Shown here: positions 52,784 through 61,471 of the stretch, in pieces
How positions within the stretch are numbered: position 1 is the stretch's first letter
How the letters are laid out: the number at the start of each line of letters is the position of its first letter
Notes under the pieces: model-generated
Databases searched by the model: none
What the model was told of the DNA's origin: nothing
Seen by the model: the letters and a program-made list of their open reading frames with translations, nothing else
NCBI RefSeq assembly: GCF_000332155.1
Contig: NZ_KB235903.1
Span: forward strand, 981,565-1,045,564
Origin: Kamptonema formosum PCC 6407
GTDB lineage: Bacteria > Cyanobacteriota > Cyanobacteriia > Cyanobacteriales > Microcoleaceae
DNA: 64,000 nucleotides
Direction: 5' to 3'
Translations under genes and position numbers: made by a program

Positions 52784-53563
52784 TTAAGCTGTGGGTACAG
52801 TTCCTCCGTCAATTACGTATTCTGTACCAGTAATAGTCGCCGCGCGTGGAGACGCGAGAAATGCGATTAGATTTGCCACTTCAACAGGTTTTGACGGTCG
52901 CCCGATCGGAATGCCACCAAGTGATTCCATAATGATCTGCTTACCTCCCTCATAATCGATGCCTGCTTGCTGGGCAAGTCGTTCGGCTAAGGCCACAGAT
53001 GCCTCCGTTTCAACCCATCCCGGAGACACACGCAAGACTCTAACGCCTTTTGGTGAGACTTCTTTAGACAAGCTTTTGCTGTACGTTGAGAGCGCGGCTT
53101 TGGCCGCAGCATAAGCAGTAGTTGACTCCGGTAGGGGAAGCCGGTGCTGAATTGATGTGACATGGATAATTACACCTTCCCCTTGTGCCACCATTCCGGG
53201 CAGTAAAGCACGGTCTAGGCGTACAGCAGGGAAAAGGTTGAGATTCAATTCCTGCTGCCACACTTCTTCGCTCAGTGTCGCAAAACCACCAGCCGGTGCC
53301 GAAGAGCCGCCCAAAACATGAATGACGATATCTACTCCACCCATTCGTTTACTGACAACATCCGCCACTGCATTACATCCTTCTATTGTCGTTAGGTCAG
53401 CGGCGATAAATAGTTCTTCTGGGAAAGAGTCCGGGCGGGCTCGTGCCGAAGCCAGCACGCTCGCTCCACAATCTCGGAAGACGGTGACAACTGCTCTACC
53501 AATTCCTTTGGTACCAGCCGTAACCAATACCCGTTTTCCACTAAGCTCTAAGTCCATAGACAT
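52784..53563 (-). CDS. Short-chain dehydrogenase/reductase controlled by a divergent HxlR gene
   Basis: 259 aa. Nucleotide loop [10 protein letters not shown], catalytic TSIQHR region, YAAAK (Tyr-x-x-x-Lys) and C-terminal [15 protein letters not shown] are typical of SDR enzymes that end in the substrate-covering IDGG motif. Substrate unknown. It is transcribed away from an HxlR-type regulator, a classical arrangement for inducible detoxification enzymes. Confidence 0.9.
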   Translation of the reverse strand: MSMDLELSGKRVLVTAGTKGIGRAVVTVFRDCGASVLASARARPDSFPEELFIAADLTTIEGCNAVADVVSKRMGGVDIVIHVLGGSSAPAGGFATLSEEVWQQELNLNLFPAVRLDRALLPGMVAQGEGVIIHVTSIQHRLPLPESTTAYAAAKAALSTYSKSLSKEVSPKGVRVLRVSPGWVETEASVALAERLAQQAGIDYEGGKQIIMESLGGIPIGRPSKPVEVANLIAFLASPRAATITGTEYVIDGGTVPTA

Positions 53564-53607
53564 TACTGGATCTGCTGCGAAGTTGCCATACAGGAATTTT
53601 CTAATTA

Positions 53608-53645
53608 AACTTACAAATAATCAAGAACGCACTAAAAAGTAAGTT
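53608..53645. promoter_or_regulatory. Possible operator in the SDR-hxlR divergent promoter
   Basis: AACTTAC (53608-53614) and GTAAGTT (53639-53645) form an inverted repeat in the 90-bp spacer. HxlR-family proteins bind as dimers to such dyads. The spacing of 24 nt is longer than usual, so this is a weak call. Confidence 0.3.
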
Positions 53646-53653
53646 ACTCACCC

Positions 53654-53995
53654 ATGAGAAAGGTTTATACACCGTCTACCGCAGCGTCTGATGCGTTAGA
53701 AGTAATACAATTGCTGGAAGGACGCTGGAAGCTGATCATCCTCTTCCATTTGTTTGACGGAAAAGTACAACGCTATTCTGATTTTGAGAACCTTATTCCA
53801 GGCATTTCTCAAAAGATGCTGGCTCAGCAATTGAGAAAGCTGGAAGCTGATGGGATTGTAATCCGCAAGATATATCCGCAGGTGCCACCTAAAGTTGAAT
53901 ATAGGTTGACTGCGTGGGGGCAGGCTTTGTGCCCTGCTTTAGATGCGCTTTTGAACTGGGCGGAGCAGAAAGGTAGCTTTAATGAACAAGCTTAA
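53654..53995 (+). CDS. HxlR-family transcriptional regulator
   Basis: 113 aa, a single winged helix-turn-helix domain: LEVIQLLEGRWKLIILFHLF, FENLIPGISQKMLAQQLRKL, and the wing VPPKVEYRLTAWG. Members respond to aldehydes, quinones or redox signals. It probably controls the divergently transcribed SDR gene and itself. Confidence 0.92.
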   Translation: MRKVYTPSTAASDALEVIQLLEGRWKLIILFHLFDGKVQRYSDFENLIPGISQKMLAQQLRKLEADGIVIRKIYPQVPPKVEYRLTAWGQALCPALDALLNWAEQKGSFNEQA

Positions 53996-54021
53996 CAAAA
54001 CATTGCAGACGAAAGCGGTTG

Positions 54022-56664
54022 TTATAGCTGGAAACTAGCTGCAAATAAACTTTGCAACCGATGCAAATCCGAACCGACTTGGTAAAACAAATCGCCTTTA
54101 CCTAACAAATAAGCGGCTGCTTTTTGACTGTTACCTAAAACAATCGTCGAATCTGCTTCGGTAGCAGTGCGAAGGGCAACTCTTCCAGGTAAATTAGAAC
54201 GAATTAAAGGGGTGACAACTTTTGCTTCTGGGCGTTGAGTAGCAATAATTAAATGAATGCCTGCGGCTCTTGCCATTGCTCCTAAGCGTTTGATGCTCAA
54301 TTCAAGTGCATTGCGAGTTTCTTTTTCTGCCATGAAATCGGCGTATTCATCAAAGATGCAAACAATGCGGGGCAATAACTTGACAGATTTTTGATTATTA
54401 TATGATGTAATATCCCCACAACTAGCTAATTCAAATTTTCGATAGCGAGCTTCCATTTCGGTAACTAAATCGGTCATTAATTCGATGGCGCGATCGCTAT
54501 CTTTGACAATGGGTGAGTAAAGCGAAGGTATCTGCTCAAATTCTGGAAAAGTAACGCGCTTGGGGTCAACGAGAGCGATTTTAAGGTGGTTGGAAGAATA
54601 GCGGTAGAGGAGACTGAGGAGAAGCGATCGCAAAAATTCACTCTTACCGCTGCCAGTTGTCCCCCCAACTAAAAAATGACAAGTATTTGGATCGGATAAA
54701 TTCGCCTCAACTAACTCACCATCTAAATTTACCCCAATCGCAATTCGCACTGGTAAATCAACAGGCGTTATCTGTTTTTGAATGTAATCATTAAAACTGG
54801 CAATTTGCCGATCGAAACGAGGCAAATCAACGCTCACATATCCCGGCTGAGGAGCAATTAAAGGGAGAGCCGATATCCCCATTTGTACCTGTAAATCAGC
54901 GGATCTATTTAACAAAGAAACAACTCTTACACCAAGATGAGGTTTAAGTTTTACCCGGATGAAAGCTGGGCCAACTGCTGCACCTAAATAATCGACACCA
55001 ATGCCAAAGGATTGCAAAGTAGTTACTAACTGTTTGCCGATAGCATCAGCTTCATTATTTGTTTGTATACCTGGCTTTTCTGTGACAGGCTTCTGAGGCT
55101 TAAACGCATCTATCGTAGGTTTTACCTTTTCACCTTTAGCTGTTTTATTGCTAACTTCAGGAGTAGGTTTAGATGGGGTTACGGTAGATTTACCGCTACT
55201 AACTTCAAAGAAGCTTTGGCACTTTTTTTGCTGTGGACAAATCGGACACAATAAATCAGGCTGAGTCGTTGGTGGTGGGGGATTGAGTTGTGATGGTTCC
55301 CAAGCAATCCACTCCTGCATTTGTTGTAATTTGTGCGGGATTAACTGATTAACTGTATTTTCTAGCTCATCCCAAGTGAAAGTCAATTCATGCCAATCTG
55401 GGAGTACGCTATACACTGCTGAATTGATCGGCACTCCCATCTTTTCTCGCAGCATATAGCAATAAAGAGCAACTTGGGCTAGTTGTCCAGATTTGTCTAG
55501 CGACTGATAAGTTTTATATTCCAAAACGCAGAGGCGATGGTGTTCAAAGTCATAAACTACACTGTCAAATCTCCCCTGTACTAACTGTTGTTTACCATTA
55601 GGTAACTGGAAATAATGCTTGACGCTAGGACTCAAATCTAGCAGAGTTTTAGCAATGACTTCTTTAGCACTACAATGGCGGCGGTTGATAGTTAGTAATT
55701 CAGCCCAACGGTGAATTAACCCTTTTAATCCTTGCCAGATTAGTAATAGTCCCTGTGCTTTTTCTGGGGCGGTTTTGATGGTTGCTTGTAGGTAAGGAAA
55801 AAAAGCTAATTCATAAAATAGCTGCTGCATTTCAGCAACTATTTCCTCTACTTTTAATTGGTTAGGTGTGGGTTCAAATAAATCTGGAAACCGAGAGTCT
55901 TGCTTGGCAAGAAAAGCACAACGATCAGCTAAAGAATGAAAATTACTACCAATTTTATGCGAGTTTGTTGGTGGCAAAAACATCATCATACCGCCAAATC
56001 GATGCCCTAAATAAAACAGGCGGGGACATTCAAAGGCAACTCTGACTTTAGTGACGCTAAAGGAGGTAATTTTAGATTTGTTAGCTGGTGGCATGGATAT
56101 ATTACTCTTTATAATAAGGTGCTTTTGGTTAGTTAGTTCTAGTAAGCGGCGGTGTACGCCGGCGAGATAAACTGTATCCATTTTGGCATAGTCTAACTGC
56201 TTTTGGGTTAGAGGTCTTCGTCCCCAGTCGCTTGTCTGTTCCTGTTTATTTATCTCAGTAAATTTGCAGAGTCCGGCGGCTAAGGTTTTAAGTTGACGGT
56301 TAGGGACTTGTAGGCGTTCTAGTGATAATTTTTGTGCTATTTTCCAAGTACAAGTAACATTTTTAGCTTGAGTTTTTCCCAAGTATCTTAAATCGTAGCT
56401 AGAATTATGAAATACTTTTTCTATAGTTGGATTTGCCATAATTAGGTCAATAAAATTTTCAACTAATTCAGGCTTGTCTAACACATCTAGGATATAAGCA
56501 AAATCACCTGTTAAATCATTAGGATCGGCTAAGATTTGAATCAGTGATAATCTAGGATTGGGAGTTTGCCAGTCGGCTACTTCTGTATCCGCCCATATAA
56601 TTTCAGCAGTGGCAAATTTGGTAATTGCAGCTTGGATATCGTTGGCTTTTGTTAGGTAAAACAT
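54022..56664 (-). CDS. Three-domain protein: RNase D-like exonuclease, Cas4/AddB-like PD-(D/E)XK nuclease, FtsK-type translocase
   Basis: 880 aa. (1) Residues 1-180: 3'-5' exonuclease of DEDDy type with Asp26/Glu28 (WADTEV), Asp91 (SSYDLRYL) and Tyr159/Asp163 (YAKMDTVYL). (2) About 205-490: RecB-like nuclease with GRFD (Asp367), Glu382/Lys384 (LEYKTY) and four cysteines, Cys213, Cys473, Cys476 and Cys482 (CPICPQQKKC), in the spacing of the Fe-S-bound AddB/Cas4 nucleases. (3) About 540-880: FtsK/SpoIIIE-type motor with Walker A GGTTGSGKS (667-675), Walker B IFDEYADF (772-773), HLIIATQRP and LLGKGDLFYQ. It is the last gene of a three-gene leftward group. I know of no named family with this fusion; a motor that feeds DNA to two nucleases is the natural reading. 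Confidence 0.85.
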   Translation of the reverse strand: MFYLTKANDIQAAITKFATAEIIWADTEVADWQTPNPRLSLIQILADPNDLTGDFAYILDVLDKPELVENFIDLIMANPTIEKVFHNSSYDLRYLGKTQAKNVTCTWKIAQKLSLERLQVPNRQLKTLAAGLCKFTEINKQEQTSDWGRRPLTQKQLDYAKMDTVYLAGVHRRLLELTNQKHLIIKSNISMPPANKSKITSFSVTKVRVAFECPRLFYLGHRFGGMMMFLPPTNSHKIGSNFHSLADRCAFLAKQDSRFPDLFEPTPNQLKVEEIVAEMQQLFYELAFFPYLQATIKTAPEKAQGLLLIWQGLKGLIHRWAELLTINRRHCSAKEVIAKTLLDLSPSVKHYFQLPNGKQQLVQGRFDSVVYDFEHHRLCVLEYKTYQSLDKSGQLAQVALYCYMLREKMGVPINSAVYSVLPDWHELTFTWDELENTVNQLIPHKLQQMQEWIAWEPSQLNPPPPTTQPDLLCPICPQQKKCQSFFEVSSGKSTVTPSKPTPEVSNKTAKGEKVKPTIDAFKPQKPVTEKPGIQTNNEADAIGKQLVTTLQSFGIGVDYLGAAVGPAFIRVKLKPHLGVRVVSLLNRSADLQVQMGISALPLIAPQPGYVSVDLPRFDRQIASFNDYIQKQITPVDLPVRIAIGVNLDGELVEANLSDPNTCHFLVGGTTGSGKSEFLRSLLLSLLYRYSSNHLKIALVDPKRVTFPEFEQIPSLYSPIVKDSDRAIELMTDLVTEMEARYRKFELASCGDITSYNNQKSVKLLPRIVCIFDEYADFMAEKETRNALELSIKRLGAMARAAGIHLIIATQRPEAKVVTPLIRSNLPGRVALRTATEADSTIVLGNSQKAAAYLLGKGDLFYQVGSDLHRLQSLFAASFQL

Positions 56665-56688
56665 TGATTAAAATACATATTTTTTCGA

Positions 56689-58662
56689 TCAGATGTTAGG
56701 TACTAGAAAAATTAATTGTTCTTCTAATTTGGCATTGGTATCGTGAATTAAAATTTTATTTTCCTGACAAAGCTCGTCAATTAGTTGTTCAACTTGAGAT
56801 TGATTCACTTGAGGGAACTGACTGCAAGCATTGTTAATTAAAGTGAGCAGCCCCATGTGGAACTGTGTTGTCACTAAATTCAAGAGAAAATTCTTAACAG
56901 GGTTTAAATCAATCTTTCCTGGCGGCGAGATAGGATCTTTCTCTTTTGTTTGAATAATTCCTAAATCCTGCAATAATTGACAATCATCCAAAACCTTAGA
57001 TTCGCGGATCAAAGCTTCTAATTCGCTTAAGTTAAGAGTCTGATACCCTACTACTAATTCTCCAGCACAAGCAGCATTAACTAAACTATGATAAGTCGCC
57101 AGATACCACACAGAATCTAGCTTAGGTTTGATATGATGGTGAGAAGAGGCCGTAAAAATTTTAGTATGAATTTTATAGCCTTGGTTGGTTGGTTTACCAA
57201 TTTCTGCTGCTCGAATTAAATACAAACTTTGGCACAAGTTATCATTAATTGCTTTTTGGCAAGCTTTCATCAAAGAGGAAAAGCCGTTCATATTGAGAAA
57301 TTCTGCCCAGACTACTCCTACTCGTATTTTCTGATTAGGTGCTTGATAGCTAAGGGAAGAACTAGCAAAAGTTGGGCTAGATAATAGCTTAGTTTTAATT
57401 CCTTTGACTTCCAAAGCTGTTAAAGTTTCCTGCAACATTGCCATTAAGTCAATATCCGAAATTTGGCTAATTTTAGAATATTTGGTCTGAGTTTTCTTGA
57501 ATGCTTTAAGCCAAACCAGTTGGAATGCTGCTATAGAATCGGGAGGAGTATTTGTACCTGTTTTGTATTCCTGAATTAATTGCTGTCCTAGCTGTAGGAT
57601 ATAGCGGGGATTTGTTTTGCCCCCAGGGAATTTTTCTTCTAGCGCTTGCCTAGATAAAGGTTCAATTGGAGATTTTGGTTTGGGAGTTGCTTGTTGGTGA
57701 AGTGGAAAAAGACGTTTTTGCCAGATGCTTTCTCCTTGATCTAAAGTGATATATTTTAGGAATATTCCACCCGTTAAACGATCTTTGTCAGCTTCTAATA
57801 TTTGCTTTTCATTTTGTCTCCATGTGTTTGTAACGAGGCTAATAATTATCAAAAAGTTTTTTAGTTTTTCATTGTGAATCGTAGTATTGACGCTGAATAG
57901 CGGTTGGAGACCGCGATATCCATTAGGGGGAATAGCTTTTTTGTCTATCTGGTCAAAACAAAGTACAATTGGCTGTGTTTCACTGGAAATTCTACCGAAG
58001 TTTGCGAGAATGTTGTAAGCGTCAGTTTCAGTTTCTATTGATTTATTCAAGCCTAACGCTTTGAGATTTTCTTCGTCTAAATCATCGCCGCGCAACCACT
58101 GACAAGCAATGTCGTATAACTCTGGATTTGTGAGAGAATACAGCACCCTAAAATATTTGTCTGGATTAGAAATACCGACTGGATAAGTTGCCTTGAAATT
58201 ACTAATAAAAACTTGGCGTTCACCGAATACTCGCTTCATTAAGCTGCGGTCTTTAAAGGCAGATCGGCTTTTGAGCCATAGGAGTAATTGAGATTCTTTT
58301 GCACCTTCAGGAATTTGGATAAGGCTATCAACAGTTTGGCGCAAAATGTGACGATAAATGTGATCGCTTTCCGCCCAGGGGCCAATGTAGGCAAAAAAGG
58401 CTTTGGAGTTGAGTTGGTGTTTGAGGCGTGCCAAAAGATAACTTTTGCCAGAACCGCGATCGCCACATAATAATAGGGTACGAGTTTGATGATCTCTCGA
58501 TACTATATCGAGATATTTTATGATTTTGTCGATCGCCTCAGTATGAATTGACTCAACGATAAGTTCTGAGTTTTGTTGTTCTTGCCAAAAGTTACCAGTG
58601 TAAAAAGTTACCGGATCGAAGGGGTTAACTTCTCGTTGAATAATCTGCTCAATGGATGTCAT
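56689..58662 (-). CDS. AAA/STAND-like ATPase of the translocase operon
   Basis: 657 aa. Walker A LLCGDRGSGKSYLLARL (67-74 core) and Walker B PIVLCFDQID (Asp237, Asp240) are clear. The N-terminus (NPFDPVTFYTGNFWQEQQNS) resembles clamp- or ORC/Cdc6-like P-loop ATPases that load partners onto DNA. A long C-terminal half (FLLNLVTTQFHMGLLTLINN, VEQLIDELCQENKILIHD) looks like a winged helix. It is 24 bp upstream of the three-domain protein gene, so it is co-transcribed. It may select or load the motor on DNA. Confidence 0.82.
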   Translation of the reverse strand: MTSIEQIIQREVNPFDPVTFYTGNFWQEQQNSELIVESIHTEAIDKIIKYLDIVSRDHQTRTLLLCGDRGSGKSYLLARLKHQLNSKAFFAYIGPWAESDHIYRHILRQTVDSLIQIPEGAKESQLLLWLKSRSAFKDRSLMKRVFGERQVFISNFKATYPVGISNPDKYFRVLYSLTNPELYDIACQWLRGDDLDEENLKALGLNKSIETETDAYNILANFGRISSETQPIVLCFDQIDKKAIPPNGYRGLQPLFSVNTTIHNEKLKNFLIIISLVTNTWRQNEKQILEADKDRLTGGIFLKYITLDQGESIWQKRLFPLHQQATPKPKSPIEPLSRQALEEKFPGGKTNPRYILQLGQQLIQEYKTGTNTPPDSIAAFQLVWLKAFKKTQTKYSKISQISDIDLMAMLQETLTALEVKGIKTKLLSSPTFASSSLSYQAPNQKIRVGVVWAEFLNMNGFSSLMKACQKAINDNLCQSLYLIRAAEIGKPTNQGYKIHTKIFTASSHHHIKPKLDSVWYLATYHSLVNAACAGELVVGYQTLNLSELEALIRESKVLDDCQLLQDLGIIQTKEKDPISPPGKIDLNPVKNFLLNLVTTQFHMGLLTLINNACSQFPQVNQSQVEQLIDELCQENKILIHDTNAKLEEQLIFLVPNI

Positions 58663-58752
58663 ATTTCAACCTATTTTTCCTAATAACGTGACTTGATATT
58701 GCTAAAAAACTAGATGCAAGGCTTTAACATGATTTACGGATAGGTTTTTTGG

Positions 58753-58778
58753 GATTGCTTCGTTCCTCGCAATGACAG
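58753..58778. repeat. Half REP palindrome
   Basis: GATTGCTTCGTTCCTCGCAA then TGACAG, a diverged right arm of the REP element at 4745/30244, in the 166-bp spacer between the ATPase and the winged-helix gene. Confidence 0.65.
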
Positions 58779-58828
58779 AATTTTGTAGCGATCGTGACAA
58801 AATTTTGTACTTCATTGCTAAGTCCTAT

Positions 58829-59692
58829 TTAATTTACAATAATGAAAAACAGTGGCCCTCCAAAATCTTGGTGAATGGCAGCTTCAATTTGCTCCGGGGT
58901 GTAGTTCATCCCTTCTTGTAAGGAACTCAGCTCTATCCGATCCTGCCGCTGTAAGCGATAGATGGCCTGATCGAATTGCTCCCTAGAAAGGTTTGGTAAC
59001 TTCTCTCGCAGATGAAATATTGGCAAATAATTATTTGTATTCAGTTCGCGATCTAAATCTCGAATTGCTTGCAAAATTAGATCATCATTTAACTCGCCAG
59101 TAGGTAGCGATAGGGTTGGTTGAGGCTTTTGAGTTGAAATTGTCTCCGGTTTTGGAGGCGTTCCAGATAAAGTATCTGCTGATAGAGATTTCCGTAAAAA
59201 TTTGAGATAGTTACTTAGTAGATCGAGGCTAATAGTTGCTAATCCTTTCGGGTTGTAATCATCTCGTAAAAATTCTTGCCCTCGCGGGGTTAGCCAGACT
59301 TCTGCTTTTTGCCTTTTGATTTGGATTTCAGCTTCTATTAGCCCGCGATCGCGCAAAGTTTCCAAGATCGTATCTCGCTCTGCTGACTTCACTGATTTTA
59401 CCGAGATTTTGCTGGGAGCGATTTTTGCCGAAACCTTACCTAGCGCCTCTAACACCTTCAAGTCATTTGGCGCGATCGGTAACTGAGTTGTATCCATTTT
59501 GAGCAGGGCGCGACCGGGTGGTAAAATCTTAACGCTGGCAATTTCGCGGGAGTAGTCTACCAAGCCACGAGTGCCCAAATCTTGACAAATTTTATTTTTG
59601 TTCTTGATGCTGTCAAACGTCTTAGCTAAAGAAGAACGATAATCGCGACAACCTAGCAATTTGAGGAGAAATTTCAGCTCATTAGAGTCCAT
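58829..59692 (-). CDS. Winged-helix protein of the translocase operon
   Basis: 287 aa. At least three winged-helix-like segments are visible: residues 1-65 (FLLKLLGCRDYRSSLAKTFD ... GLVDYSREIASVKILPPGRA), 78-150 (LKVLEALGKVSAKI ... LRDRGLIEAEIQIKRQ) and 200-287 (ILQAIRDLDRELN ... REQFDQAIYRLQRQDRIELS). This suggests a DNA-binding regulator or a structural DNA-binding subunit. First gene of the leftward group, divergent from the ParB-like gene. No named family recognised. Confidence 0.72.
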   Translation of the reverse strand: MDSNELKFLLKLLGCRDYRSSLAKTFDSIKNKNKICQDLGTRGLVDYSREIASVKILPPGRALLKMDTTQLPIAPNDLKVLEALGKVSAKIAPSKISVKSVKSAERDTILETLRDRGLIEAEIQIKRQKAEVWLTPRGQEFLRDDYNPKGLATISLDLLSNYLKFLRKSLSADTLSGTPPKPETISTQKPQPTLSLPTGELNDDLILQAIRDLDRELNTNNYLPIFHLREKLPNLSREQFDQAIYRLQRQDRIELSSLQEGMNYTPEQIEAAIHQDFGGPLFFIIVN

Positions 59693-60069
59693 GTACTCAC
59701 CCTATGCTTACTGACAAAGATAACTCAGGCAATAGTATCAGTATCACACAAATCCCCCACGCTTGACTAAGTTCTGCTTAGCGGATCGAAATAGTCTCAG
59801 AAATTCTAACTGTTGAAGACTAAATTTTCCTTTTACCCTTCTAGATAATTAAATTTTTCAGTATAGCGGCCTTTTACCTTCTACCTTCTGCTATAAATAT
59901 GCGATCGCCCATCATAGTAGGTGGTGCGATCGCCACCCGCTAGCAGTACCATCAATTCAAGGCATCTGTTGAAAATCAACAAAAGTAAAGATGAGTAAAG
60001 CAATGTATACCTCTGTGTCACTTCCGCAGTTAAACTCATCACAAAAGACAAAAGGGGACTTCTAATAAG
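59693..60069. other. Divergent intergenic region of the DNA-processing module
   Basis: 377 bp with two HIP1 sites (59901-59908 and 59926-59933), the second within the near-palindrome GGTGGTGCGATCGCCACC. Promoters for both directions should be here. I see no other defined element. Confidence 0.4.
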
Positions 60070-61158
60070 ATGGATCGATCAGACACTCCCAGCCGAATTA
60101 TTGAATATTTGCGGATCAAGCCAATTAGTCACAGCCAAATTTACACTTTCCAAATAGCTATTCCAGAATCCCAACGAGAGGAAATTCCTCAAGATCGGCG
60201 CGAAGCTCTCAGGAGAAGCCTGATTGAGCAAGGAAGCAACTTGATACCCCTGATTATTCGCCGCACTGAAGCCTACAGCAACGAAGAAGAATTTGAAGTT
60301 GTCTGCGGTGCAGATTGGTGTATCGTTGCTCGCGAACTCGGCACAGAGCATTTGTGGGCATGGGTTTTTGAGATGACTGACGAAGAAGCCGCAATTGCTA
60401 AAGCCCAGATGGAACAATTAGTTGCTGCTCCTGCTGAGGGAACAATACAGATTAAGAGTTTGCTGCAACAACTTGAGGTATCATTTCAGGAGAAGGTAGA
60501 AAGTCTTACTAAGAAAATAGAACAATCTGTTAAGAAAAATGAAGACTTGCTCAAAAAGCAAGTTAAAGCTCTATCAGAGCAAAATTCGGAAAATGGCGAA
60601 ATAGAACAGATTAAAAATCTGCTGGCAAAAATTGAAAAAACATTTCACGAAAGGGTAGATAACTTGGCTAAGAAAATTGAACAACCCGGCAATACTCCCT
60701 CTTCCTCTATTGCTTCTGAAGTGAATCAGGAAGGTGCGATCGGACAGTTAGAAGCACTAGAAAAACTAATTGAGCGCCAGCTTGAGTGGACTGCTCAAGC
60801 AATTAATCAGTATGTTGTAGAAGCAATTAAAAGCCTTGAAAACGAGCTAAAAGATCAAATAGAAGCGATCCGCACCCAACTGCAAGCAACTCCCAAACCA
60901 GCATCAAAACCGAAGGCTGAGCCGGAGTCAAAACCAAAATCTAAGTCAAGATCGCAGTCAAAATCTGAGGTCAAGTCTGAGCCAAAAACACAGCCAAAAT
61001 CTCCTTCAAAGACACAGCCGCAGCCGCAACAGGATGATTACGAAGCTCTTTCACTCAGAAAGCTCAAGGCTCTTGGCAAAGAGCGAAAACTGCGCGGCTA
61101 CGCACGCATGAAAAGACCTGAAATTCTGGCAGCTCTGCAAAAAGAGCAAGGCAAATAA
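60070..61158 (+). CDS. ParB-like N-domain, coiled coils and Rho-N/SAP-like C-domain protein
   Basis: 362 aa. Residues 1-115 resemble a ParB/Srx-type domain (IPESQREEIPQDRREALRRS, NLIPLIIRRTEAY, EFEVVCGADWCIVARELG). Residues 130-285 are heptad-rich helix (SFQEKVESLTKKIEQSVKKN; repeated once at about 195). A Lys/Ser/Pro linker (KPKAEPESKPKSKSRSQSKS) follows, and the last about 40 residues (EALSLRKLKALGKERKLRGY) match a Rho N-terminal/SAP-like nucleic-acid-binding motif. A DNA-bound scaffold or targeting subunit for the divergent operon is plausible. Such fusions recur in cyanobacteria as far as I recall, but the role is not established. Confidence 0.78.
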   Translation: MDRSDTPSRIIEYLRIKPISHSQIYTFQIAIPESQREEIPQDRREALRRSLIEQGSNLIPLIIRRTEAYSNEEEFEVVCGADWCIVARELGTEHLWAWVFEMTDEEAAIAKAQMEQLVAAPAEGTIQIKSLLQQLEVSFQEKVESLTKKIEQSVKKNEDLLKKQVKALSEQNSENGEIEQIKNLLAKIEKTFHERVDNLAKKIEQPGNTPSSSIASEVNQEGAIGQLEALEKLIERQLEWTAQAINQYVVEAIKSLENELKDQIEAIRTQLQATPKPASKPKAEPESKPKSKSRSQSKSEVKSEPKTQPKSPSKTQPQPQQDDYEALSLRKLKALGKERKLRGYARMKRPEILAALQKEQGK

Positions 61159-61164
61159 ATTTGT

Positions 61165-61219
61165 TAACATTTAACAGTTAACAGTTAACGGTTAACAGTT
61201 AACAGTTAGCAGTTAACAG
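61165..61219. repeat. TTAACAG heptamer array
   Basis: Eight TTAACAG-type units (variants TTAACGG, TTAGCAG) directly between the ParB-like gene and the iscB region. Same unit type as the palindromic array at 7067-7112. Confidence 0.85.
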
Positions 61220-61227
61220 GTAATTAA

Positions 61228-61468
61228 AGTCAGGGACTCAGGGCTGAAGCCACGCTCGCTTGTAAGAGCAATACTCAAAACAAGCTGTTCTGACCAGTCT
61301 AAGTAAATTTACTCCGTTATTTAGGTCACGACACCGGAGAATGCGACGCTAGTTTTCCGCTCTGTCGGTAGTAATTAAACAGTTCTAAAGTCACTGGAAC
61401 AGTGTTGCTACCCTAACAAGCCTACATAACATTGACGAAGCGAACGTTACCCCGCAAGGGAGGACTGA
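61228..61468 (+). ncRNA. Probable omega-RNA region of IscB
   Basis: 240 bp directly upstream of iscB with no ORF and several local inverted repeats, for example GACACCGGAG...CTCTGTCGG-like pairing around 61330-61365 and the CCCCGCAAGGGAGG hairpin at 61450-61463. IscB nucleases are guided by an omega-RNA encoded just upstream of the gene with the guide at its 5' end. The exact ends are not defined here, so the coordinates are approximate. The likely guide-proximal segment starts near GGGCTGAAGCC (61241). Confidence 0.55.
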
Positions 61469-61471
61469 AAA

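Noticed and set aside
54022-56664. Housekeeping FtsK/SpoIIIE chromosome translocase
   Set aside because: The N-terminal membrane domain is missing and is replaced by two nuclease domains; the gamma/KOPS-reading end is absent as well.
60079-60417. Antisense frame at the start of the ParB-like gene
   Set aside because: The sense frame has conserved protein features throughout; the antisense one has none.
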